The notes below the pieces were generated by a model that made no database searches, was not told the origin of the DNA, and worked only from the letters and a program-made list of their open reading frames with translations. This document shows positions 55,977-64,000 of a DNA stretch of 64,000 nucleotides, piece after piece (the first letter of the stretch is position 1; each line of letters starts with the position of its first letter). This stretch comes from Ipomoea triloba (lineage: Eukaryota > Streptophyta > Magnoliopsida > Solanales > Convolvulaceae), in NCBI RefSeq assembly GCF_003576645.1, contig NC_044924.1:20793219-20857218 (forward strand). The letters run 5' to 3'. A program made the position numbers and the translations under genes.

Positions 55977-56782
55977 GATCGTGTTCAAATGCGTACTGGC
56001 CGCCCAGGAGAGAAATGCGGACGAATCACAGCGCGCCACGTGTCCAGAATGTAGTTGCACCTAACGTTATAACTAGGTGCATGTCATGTTATAACTAGGT
56101 GCACCTAGGTGCATAAATTTGCTAACAAGGTAAATTACTTGCACCTGCAAGTGAAAATAGGTGCACACGTGCAAGTAAAATGTATTACAAGTGCAAGTAA
56201 ATTGTACAATGACCATCAATACTAAGTGCACCTAATGTTATAACTAGGTGCACCTAATGCTATAACTAGGTGCACCTAATGCTATAACTAAGTGCACATA
56301 GGTTGCAAGCAGGTGCATGAATGTTAACAAAGTAAATTACTTGTACAAGTGCAAGTAACATTTATTGCAGATGCAAGTAAAATATATTACATGTGCAAGT
56401 TAATTGTACAGTGAGCATCAATACTAAGTGCACCTAATGTTATAACTAGGTGCAACCTATGTTATAACTAGGTGCACTTAGGTTGCACCCAGGTGCATGA
56501 ATATTAATAAGGTAAATTACTTGTATTTGTAAGTGAAGGTATTTGCAAAAATAGGTGCATGAATATTAACAAGGTAAATTACTCGCACTTGTAAGTGAAA
56601 ATAGGTGTGAAAATATGTGCACTTGTAAGTGAAACTAGGTGCACCAAAGTTCCAGTTATTTACTAAAATGCCACCGCGTCATTTTTTTAAAATTGCATCT
56701 GATTCGTTAATTTGAACACGTGGACGGTTGTAGAGCGTTCTCATTTCCTACCTGAGCGCTAGTTCGCACGAGAGTGCAACCC
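55977..56782. mobile_element. MITE with MULE-related ends in TA microsatellite
   Basis: 806 bp. Left end GATCGTGTTCAAATGCGTAC...CGCCCAGGAGAGAAATG; complement of the right end GGGTTGCACTCTCGTGCGAA...CGCTCAGGTAGGAAATGAG. These resemble the ends of the 14.5-kb MULE (GCGTACT...CAGGT(A/G)AGAA). The subterminal CCACGTGTCCAGA / CCACGTGTTCAAA is shared with 62224-62760. The interior is made of GGTGCACCTAATGTTATAAC and GCAAGTAAATTACTTGCAC-like units. Flanked on both sides by (TA)n; only ~19 bp of TA separates it from the large MULE. Confidence 0.8.

Positions 56783-56828
<46 letters not shown>
56783..56828. repeat. (TA)n(TG)n microsatellite
   Basis: (TA)n at 56783-56794 followed by (TG)n to about 56828. 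Confidence 0.9.
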
Positions 56829-56829
<1 letters not shown>

Positions 56830-58260
56830 AATTCTCAATTTTCTAACTCAATTTTCACAATTGTTCTTTATTTTTATTTTCTTTCTGCGAGTCTACGATG
56901 ATGAGCACAAATGATGAGTGTAAAAAGGGTGTAATGTTGTTCCGCTGAGGATTGGTGTTATGGCACGTAACTGTGTGAATTAACAGGCACTAGAGTATAT
57001 GAATTTATAGAATCCAAGTAACAAAGACTGAATGATGTGGAATAAAAGAAAGCAATTGATTGGGGTGAAAACTATATGATAAAGGTATGGGCCAGATCAG
57101 GGGGGATTGTAACCTTGATGTTCTAACAAACTCAGAAATAGGGAGAGAATAATTAACCAAGTGATTTATGGGCAATGCACAAAAGAATTCAACTCAGCTA
57201 CTTTCGTAATCAATAAGTGAATTAGGCTGCAATTGCCCCATTGTCGTGATGCATCAATTATAACCTTAAGCTCCTAAGCATTGTAAGCCCCCAAAATTAC
57301 CTCTACTTTCATAGCAGGAAACTTAGGTTGAAATTGGTAAGGCTCGAGTTCTCCATCCAACTTTCGTTGTAATGAATCCCTCTCCTAGACTAACAATTAA
57401 TTGTGGCCACCAATCAATAACAAGTAGAAAGAAATCTCCAAATCAACATAAACCCTAGGTAAAAGATTCAATCACTTTATGCAATTAATCATAAATTGAA
57501 CATCAAGATTAACAATGGATCCCTAATCCAAACCCATAAGCGAATTACTCACGCATGGTTAAAGTAAACAAAGCAAAGCAATAATAAATAACCATAAACA
57601 TTGCAAGAAATAAAAGGGAAGAGAAACTTAACTAATAAAGAACAAATCCAACTTCAATCCAAGATTCCAAGCTTGAAATAAAATAATTCTAATGTAAAAC
57701 TAGTCTAAACTATGCTGGGGAAATATAAACTAAAAGCTAGGGTTCAGAACTCTGTAAGGGGAACTTTTCAATTGTAGAGAATAGGTAAAATATATAGGAG
57801 GTAGATGGGCATTGGCCCATTAGGCAGCTTCCAATTCTTTTCCAACTTGTATTCTTCCTTGTAATTTCCTTTTCTTCCAGAACTTGTCCAAAATGTTCCA
57901 ATATTCTTCCTTTGTTGTTCCTTGTAGATAATTCAGCACTTGGACAATATAACACACAAACAATTCCCAATTTCACTAGGATACAGAAAATAAACCTCAA
58001 AACAACTAAAATAACAGATGAATTATTGGTACAAAATAGTAGATATCATACGACATTACTCTCTGGACGGCATACGCATGTGAAGAGGTTTGTTCGGTTT
58101 GGACTAGTTATTTTAGACTAGAGAATTTGAAATATGCATTGTAGACTACTTGTTTTTTAGATTTTCAAATTATTAGTATAAATAAATATGTGCGGAGAAC
58201 TAGAGAATGTTTGGGTTCTCAAACCTAACTAAAATCCAAACCAAACCAAATTCGACCCGA
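56829..58260. other. Non-coding, probably decayed repeat DNA
   Basis: No credible gene. A/T-rich with CTAGGTAAAAGATTCAATCA and AATTAATCATAAATTGAACA phrases that recall retroelement LTR/leader sequence like that at 21340-21900, but no boundaries were found. Short ORFs at 57737-58121 have no recognisable domain. Confidence 0.35.
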
Positions 58261-58272
58261 AACTGAACTATT

Positions 58273-59190
58273 TCAAACCAATCGAATCTTTGTGGTCCTA
58301 GTGTCAGGGATCCACAAATGAGAATAAGACTGAATATTAGGGGTACCTTCCAAATAAGTTAAGTTGGCTTGCGTAGGAGAGTCATGAGAATAGCAGGAAG
58401 GTGCAGCGTGACCAAATATGCCACATAATTGACATCGCGACTGCCAACCTCCATTGTGGCCACCACGGCCTCGCATCCGGCTACCACGACTGCCATGCAT
58501 ACCACGTTGGCCGCCACCACGGTGCACACCAACACCGCCCTCACTAGACTGAGGCTGAGAACCACCGTGTTGCTATCCACCATGCCAGAAACGATGACCC
58601 TACTGCTGGCCACCACGCTGAGTCGCGAACGTAGTCGGCGCCGGGACTACACCACCATAGCCGGCGCCGGCAACCCACTCATGAGACCCCAGTAGATCAG
58701 CAAGCTCCTAGAGAGTTACAGGTTGCCCTCGGACAGCCAATGACGTCGTTAACGGAACAAACTCTGGCCGAAGACCCTTGAAAACGTAGAGGTTTTGCTC
58801 TTCCAAGGGAACCGGCCAAGCGGCGAGTGCGAGGTCTTCAACAATCACCTGGGCTCAGGCGATGTAATCGGCAATGGAGGAGTCACATTGGCTGAGTCCG
58901 TGAAGCCGCCCAAGGAGATGCAAGACAGGAGAACACAAGGACGACATTAGAGCACGCTCAACGGACAACCATACCGCTTGGGACATGTTGCGACCAAGGG
59001 CGTGATGCATGACCTGCCGCGAGAAGGAAGAAATCAGCATGCTAAGAACAGCTTGGTCCTGTCTCACCGATGTGGCGTATAGCGGATTGGGTTGAGGAGT
59101 CGTGTTCCTGTCGCTGGTAGGAAGAAGAACCGACGGGTAGGAGTTGGGATGGCTCCATCAAGAAACCCCATGAGACCATGTCCTCAAAAA
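58273..59190 (-). pseudogene. Ty1/copia gag remnant
   Basis: Minus strand: FLDGAIPTPTRRF-like start (near 59130), then SVRQDQAVLSMLISSFSRQV, SVERALMSSLCSPVLHLLGR, LHGLSQCDSSIADYIA with a stop, VPLEEQNLYVFKGLRPEFVP, and a Gly/Arg-rich tail with the zinc knuckle CQLCGIFGHAAPSC (about 58395-58440). This is the UBN2-type gag of copia elements (Ale/Retrofit-like wording). Stops at about 58858 and 58695 break it. No protease, integrase or RT follows on the minus strand, so the element is truncated after gag. Confidence 0.8.
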
Positions 59191-59999
59191 AACGGTATAA
59201 CCTAAGCCCTCCAAAACACAAAATTTTTATTCGTCAATTTGATGCTAACGAAGTGATGCGCAGTGGAAAGCGAAGAAACGGCCGAGGGGACCGAAGAAGA
59301 AAACACTGCATCTAAGACGGTCCGTTCTAATGAATTAGCATACCCGTCAACCATTAGGAAGGAAACCTAGGCTAGCTTATACCAGATGAGAACGTAATGT
59401 TTGTATTCAGTAGAGTTTGATAATTACAATAGTAGTGAATATGGATATATATACAAGAGAAGTCTTAGGTAGACTAGAATTAATAATTTTAGAATGACTC
59501 AGATACATAGAGTCTTAATAGAAACTAAATTGAACTAAAATTTTAAATCGAATGATTTCATTTTTTGAAAATCAAAAAACCCGAAACCAAATCAAATTCA
59601 AAAAAGACTTGTCAAAACGTCCGCCTCTAAAAAAACCTTCTCTAAATAATCCCATTCTTTTCTTGTAGTGCTTGATGTAGTCGGTACCAATTTTCTTAGC
59701 AACGGAGTAATCATTGTTATTTTTTATTTATTCTTAGCAATACAATCGTTTATCCCATAAGTTTTGTTTTGACATGAATGGTGGCTCCATCTGTGGAGAT
59801 TTTGTGGCAGCCACCTATACTTTAAAATATTAGAATTAATGGATACCTTCAGTAATTTGCCTGCACAGACAGCTCAGTTGGTTACAGGAATAAAGTTTGA
59901 GAAGAAAGACTAATGATAGAGTCTCATCGATGGCAATGTGAGAGCAACCTCTCAAAATAAGGGGCTCCTTGCGCGCAGCGGCGCAAGTTGTAAAAAGAA
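59191..59999. other. Copia leader/LTR remains and unassigned DNA
   Basis: Upstream of the copia gag start. Phrases CCAGATGAGAACGTAATG and TTTGATAATTACAATAGT (59380-59435) suggest LTR-type sequence, but no TG...CA pair or TSD was found. The remainder has no feature. Confidence 0.35.
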
Positions 60000-61090
60000 A
60001 AAAAGGTAAGAAAAATTTCTAGCTGATCCGAAGTAAGAATGTCTAAAACAAATGTTGGAGGAGTATCATACGACTCTTCCAGATCAGATATAGAGATTGT
60101 CTAGCATGCCTAGCAAATGCATGGGCAGCCCCCGATTAACAGACTTTCTAATAAAATTGAAGCTAATGTCTCTAAGTACTTCCCAGCTTCTTTAATGTTT
60201 GAAATAATAATGCCAAATTCAGAATTAAAACATGTAGTATGCAAAGCGTTAATAACTAATTGAGCATCAATTTCAACGTGTTGTCAACGTTCATCTCCTT
60301 TAATCAACTTAGTGCCTCCTGACACTTACCGCCTTAGCCACCTTCACCAATAACGCTGGAAGAACCCAATCCAAGTCCATTAGCCCCCGGATGTTTATCG
60401 GAGTGCATATCCAAGACAGCCTTCTTGACTTCCTCTCTAGTTATTGGTCGTACTAGTCTATGATTCTGTTCCTCTATGATTTTTCATTCAACACAATCTA
60501 GTATTTGATGCATAAGGCCCTTGTTGGGATGTGAATATTTTTTCAAAATAGCTTATCATCACGTCTCCCGTCCGTCAATCATTATTGCATGGACCATGAT
60601 CCACACAGTTGTGTGGACCATGAATAAAAAGTACATTTTTAAATATATTAAAAGTACATTATTTTTGTACATAAAGTACATTATTTAAGTACTGAAAGTA
60701 CATTATTTTATATATATACTATGAAATAATGTACCTTCAGTACAAAAATAATGTACTTTTAGTATAATAAAAATGTACCTTATATTCATTGTTCATATAG
60801 CTATGTGGATCATGGTCAACGCAATAATTTTCTCCCTTCTGCTCTATCGTCCACCATGTGCCCCTCTTTGTTTCTTAGCCTCCATATCTGATCTTATTCC
60901 TTCTTCGACGAGTCTTAATTAAATTATGAAAAGATTTTGTGATAGCATTGCTATTTTTGAGCCAGTGTTCCTTTGCTCTTTGCTTCCAAAATGTGTGTTG
61001 TGCCTCAAGTAAATCAAGATATTCCCTTACCTACTCCTCCACTCCATGAGGGTCCCACCTATTTTTAAGAATTTGGAGACGGTGTTTGCG
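60000..61090 (-). pseudogene. Second LINE remnant (linker, RT start, RNase H end)
   Basis: Minus strand. 61085-60840 carries the endonuclease-RT linker (LLEAQHTFWKQRAKEHWLKN, SNAITKSFHNLI). 60540-60360 reads as the RT N-terminus (EEQNHRLVRPITREEVKKAV, LDMHSDKHPGANGL). 60310-60010 reads as the RNase H C-terminus (EFGIIISNIKEAGKYLETLA, DLEESYDTPPTFVLDILTSD). Most of RT and the RNase H N-terminus are deleted. A MITE lies at about 60580-60830. Many stops; an old copy unrelated in position to the LINE at 3528. Confidence 0.7.
60580..60830. mobile_element. MITE with GGACCATGATCCACA-type ends
   Basis: Left ATTATTGCATGGACCATGAT and right ATCATGGTCAACGCAATAAT are complementary ends. The interior has AAAAGTACATTATTT-type repeats in both orientations. 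Inserted in the second LINE remnant. The GTGGACCATGGTCCG phrase at 28827 and 36798 is a reminder of the same family. Confidence 0.65.
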
Positions 61091-61920
61091 TTCAATATGC
61101 CTTTGTAAATCTTTTAGGCACGCATATTAAAATTTTCATTTTTAATATATTGAATGTTTATTTTTAAAACATTTGAACATTTATTATTTGAATTTTTCAT
61201 TTTTTATGTATTCAAAATTCATTATTTGATATATTATTTAAAAATAAATTTTTAATATATTAAAAATAAATATTCAGTATATTAAAAATGAACGTTTAAT
61301 ATACTAAAAATGAATATTTATCTGTAGTCCATATTGTAATGTGGATCATAGTGTATAGTATTTAATTTGCTGCCAAAGTTAGTGTAACATGGATGTCTTT
61401 TCTTTTTCTTTTTTTGGATCCGAATGAGGGAGTAATCCTAAAGCCGAACTCCTAAGACATAGTATCCCTCACCTCGTGGTGGGACACAGATGCCTTATTA
61501 ATTGTATGCATAAAATATAGAGAAACATTTTACTTTTTATCCACTAACTATTGTTTTGAATCATATTTAATTATTGACTATTAAGATTTTCTAATTAAGT
61601 ACATTACTATGTAATTTTTCATATGTTGACGAGGATGTCAAGTCTAGACATCATTTGATATCATTTAAAGGGCATTTTTGTTCTTCCAAGTCTAATTTCA
61701 ACTTTTAATTTCTTTTCTTCCTCCCTCTTCTGGGAAGAGTTCCCCGTCCGTACCTGCAGTTAACATATTATATGTCTTCAATGCATTTAAATACACATAA
61801 TCCTAACTCAAGGCACAATTTTTGAAGTAAGGTACACAATAATACAAGGTGGAACCTGATCTATGGTATAATAATTTATAAGGGCTTGACCAAGAATTTA
61901 TATATATATATATATATATA
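61091..61920. other. AT-rich intergenic DNA
   Basis: Repeated TATTAAAAATGAA / TTCATTTTTAATATA words in both orientations (61120-61320) suggest another decayed inverted repeat. No gene seen. It ends in a (TA)n tract at about 61897-61923. Confidence 0.45.
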
Positions 61921-61923
61921 TAT

Positions 61924-62212
61924 GGTAGGGTTCCAGTGAGACCACTTGCTTAGGTAAGATCGTGAGATCACATCTTGTGCATCTATGCAATACTTTTTGA
62001 TGGTCTAGATTGATTGACACACACACACTTCATTCGCACACATTTAATCACCGTTCGCACACACTTAATCACCATTCGCACACATTTTATTACCGTTCGC
62101 ACACACTTCAACTTAACATCTTAAATCAATATAGACCATTAAATTATTAAATGAATGCACAAAATCTGATCTCACGATCTTACCTAAACAAGTGATCTCA
62201 TATGATCCTAAC
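61924..62212. mobile_element. MITE, TAAGATCGTGAGATC family, copy 1
   Basis: Left GGTAGGGTTCCAGTGAGACC...TAGGTAAGATCGTGAGATCA; right is the complement-like TGATCTCACGATCTTACCTA...GATCCTAAC. Inside are repeated TTCGCACACATTTAATCACC units. Both flanks are (TA)n. Confidence 0.85.
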
Positions 62213-62223
62213 TATATATATAT

Positions 62224-62760
62224 GGGTGCGCTCTAATGAGAACGGGCGCCCAGAAGAGAAATAAGAACGATCCACAGCCGTCCACGTGTCCAGATCAACG
62301 AATAAGATGTAATTTTAAAAAAACGACGCGGTGATATTTTCGTAAATATCTCGAACTTTGGTACAAGTAAATGTGTTATAAGTGCAAGTAGTTGGTGCAC
62401 ATTTGCAAGTAAAAAGTGCAAGTAAAATCACTTACAAGTGCACCTATTTTCACTTACAAGTGCAAGTAATTTACCTTCTTAACATTCGTGCACATAGGTG
62501 CAACTAATTATACCATTAGGTGCGACTAGTTATAAAATTAGGTGCACTTAGTATTGATGCTCAATGTACATTTTACTTGAACATGTAATACATTTTACAT
62601 GCACTTGTGCACCTATTTTCACGTACAAATGCAAGTTAACATTCAAACACCTAAGTGCACCTAGTTATAACCTTAGGTGCAACTACATCTGGACACGTGG
62701 CGCGCTGCGATTGGTTCTCAGTTCTCTCCTGGGCGGTGCGTTCTCATTTGAACGCAGTCC
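62224..62760. mobile_element. MITE with MULE-related ends, in TA microsatellite, copy 2
   Basis: 537 bp. Left GGGTGCGCTCTAATGAGAAC, GGCGCCCAGAAGAGAAATAA and GTCCACGTGTCCAGA; complement of the right end GGACTGCGTTCAAATGAGAA, CCGCCCAGGAGAGAACTGAG and GCGCCACGTGTCCAGA. The ends match those of 55977-56782 and, more distantly, of the 14.5-kb MULE. The interior again has GCAAGTAA and GGTGCACTTAG words. Flanked by (TA)n on both sides. Confidence 0.85.
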
Positions 62761-62782
62761 TACATATATATATATATATATA

Positions 62783-63206
62783 GGGTAGAGTTCCAATGAG
62801 ATCACTTAGGTAAGATCGTGAGATCATATCTTGTGTATTCTTGTAATATTTTTTAATGGTCTAAATTGATTGACACACATTCCGTTCACACATATTTAAC
62901 CATCGTTTGTACACACTTCAACTTGAAATCTTAATCAATCTCGACCATTAAAAAATGTTGAGATTAAATCTTGTACATCAATCTAAAAAAATTTTAATGG
63001 TCTAGATTGTTTGACACACACTCTGTTCGCACACATTTAATCACCGTTTGCACACATTTAATCACTGTTAGCACACATTTTATCACTGTTCGCACACACT
63101 TCAGTTTAGAATCTTAAATCAATCTAAACCATTAAATTATTGCATGGATGCACAAGATCTGATCTCACGATCTTACCTAAACAAATGATCTCATATGATC
63201 CTAGCG

Positions 63207-63207
<1 letters not shown>
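62783..63207. mobile_element. MITE, TAAGATCGTGAGATC family, copy 2
   Basis: 425 bp. Left GGGTAGAGTTCCAATGAGAT...TAGGTAAGATCGTGAGATCA; right GATCTCACGATCTTACCTAA...GATCCTAGCGC. Longer than copy 1 because an internal part (GACCATTAAAAAATGTTGAG and following) is duplicated. Both flanks are (TA)n. Confidence 0.85.

Positions 63208-63254
<47 letters not shown>
63208..63254. repeat. (TA)n microsatellite
   Basis: About 23 uninterrupted TA units, the last part of the TA tract into which the three upstream MITEs are inserted. Confidence 0.95.
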
Positions 63255-63258
<4 letters not shown>

Positions 63259-63573
63259 ATAATCAGGTGAGAAGTATGCCCGGGTGAAAAGACAAATCCA
63301 AAATATATCTGTACAATTCCTACATTTCCAATAGCAAAAAGAGGGAATGAAATTTTGACAAACCAGCAACTCAACTCCAGACAGTTGAGTTCTTGGGCAG
63401 GACATGCATAATAATACAAACCATTCTCTCTATTTATTACAAGCTTTCTCCTTCTATATTGTTTGCACACTTGTTGACAGCACCAGAAAATCTTACAAAT
63501 CTAAACACAAGTGATAAAAGCAAGACCAGATTCCTTCAAGTATCAGAATTCAGGAAGACCAAACCTTAATGAC

Positions 63574-63999
63574 CTACAGCATACTATCAGTCTTTGCTGG
63601 CAATCTGCGGAAGAAGTTGAGAGGTGCAGGAGGCAACTTATGTCGAAACATGGGATGCCGCATCACAAAAAAGCCCGCCATTATAGCGAACAACTGGAAA
63701 GGTGTCATGTACAACACGATGGCAGCAGCAAGGCAGAATATAATGAAAATGGTTGTGGCACGAGGGTCTCGCCAGCTCAGGAGTGCCTGAACGCGCTCTC
63801 CTTGTGTTGCTACATCACCCACCGCTGTCTGAATCCGACCAGCCACACTTCTCAGGCGATCATACCGCACTCTTACCAGGTCTGGGCTCCTCGATGTGGG
63901 AAATGTGTCAAATTCCTCGTCAAGCTCATCAGGTTGTGCTGAATCAGCAAAGGATATTCTCGTGTTCATGTGAGGAGGGTACTGAGCTCTGTACCGGTA
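63574..63999 (-). CDS. MCTP-family protein, C-terminal end (partial)
   Basis: The open frame enters from the right edge (YRYRAQYPPHM...) and continues: DSAQPDELDEEFDTFPTSRS, VRVRYDRLRSVAGRIQTAVG, DVATQGERVQALLSWRDPRA, then two membrane segments (TIFIIFCLAAAIVLYMTPF and LFAIMAGFFVM), RHPMFRHKLPPAPLNFFRRL and a short tail to the stop at 63574. This is the PRT_C domain that ends plant multiple-C2-domain and transmembrane-region proteins (QUIRKY/FTIP type), which tether ER to plasma membrane at plasmodesmata. The C2 domains lie outside the window. The coding part seen is intact and intronless. Sequence 63255-63573 is its likely 3' UTR. Confidence 0.95.
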   Translation of the reverse strand, partial: YRYRAQYPPHMNTRISFADSAQPDELDEEFDTFPTSRSPDLVRVRYDRLRSVAGRIQTAVGDVATQGERVQALLSWRDPRATTIFIIFCLAAAIVLYMTPFQLFAIMAGFFVMRHPMFRHKLPPAPLNFFRRLPAKTDSML

Positions 64000-64000
64000 A

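Noticed and set aside
58429..58695. Plus-strand Thr-rich ORF
   Set aside because: Antisense shadow of the Gly/Arg-rich copia gag tail on the minus strand.

Overview
Plant nuclear DNA, AT-rich and gene-poor, almost entirely built of nested transposable elements. The Athila-type Ty3/gypsy, plant L1, CACTA, Kaonashi-like MULE, kiwellin and MCTP sequences point to a dicot, perhaps an asterid; the species cannot be read from the window. Only two probably functional host genes are visible: a kiwellin-like secreted protein (39912-40875, +, one intron) and the C-terminus of an MCTP membrane protein running off the right edge (63574-63999, -).

Left block (1-27500). After a copia-like LTR remnant, a decayed gypsy gag and a long TA/CA microsatellite, one full-length L1 LINE (3528-27458, +) is recognisable by a 14-bp target duplication outside its two halves. 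It was split at 5707 by an Athila-type element on the minus strand. That element was invaded in turn by a CACTA transposon (7024-13764), a solo LTR of its own family (14926-16246, 5-bp TSD) and a 3.1-kb TGAT...ATCA element (19952-23095, 5-bp TSD) carrying four 313-bp tandem units. The CACTA element carries fragments of at least three host genes (CHY zinc finger, Maf-like, SAR1), and another solo LTR lies inside it.

Middle block (27500-41400). A segment of about 3.4 kb holding a kiwellin gene is duplicated in tandem. Copy A (28731-32036) has lost exon 2. Between the copies lie exons of a decayed poly(A)-polymerase-like nucleotidyltransferase and a CACTA right end. Copy B (36690 onward) has a complete kiwellin gene. 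Its intron begins and ends with similar sequence spanning the splice sites and holds a MITE. Private insertions in each copy give a relative chronology.

Right block (41400-64000). A 14.5-kb Mutator-like element (41417-55957) sits inside TA microsatellite. It has a decayed FAR1/MULE transposase (+) convergent with a ULP1-peptidase ORF (-), telomere-like tandem repeats, a 1.55-kb palindrome with 5-bp TSD, and a second MULE with 9-bp TSD that itself holds a hAT MITE. Small elements with related ends (55977-56782, 62224-62760) also sit inside TA tracts, which suggests a microsatellite-targeting MULE/MITE family with its coding member present. A copia gag remnant, a second LINE remnant and a MITE stack separate this from the MCTP gene.

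All calls come from reading the sequence; no searches were run. Edges given without a TSD are approximate.
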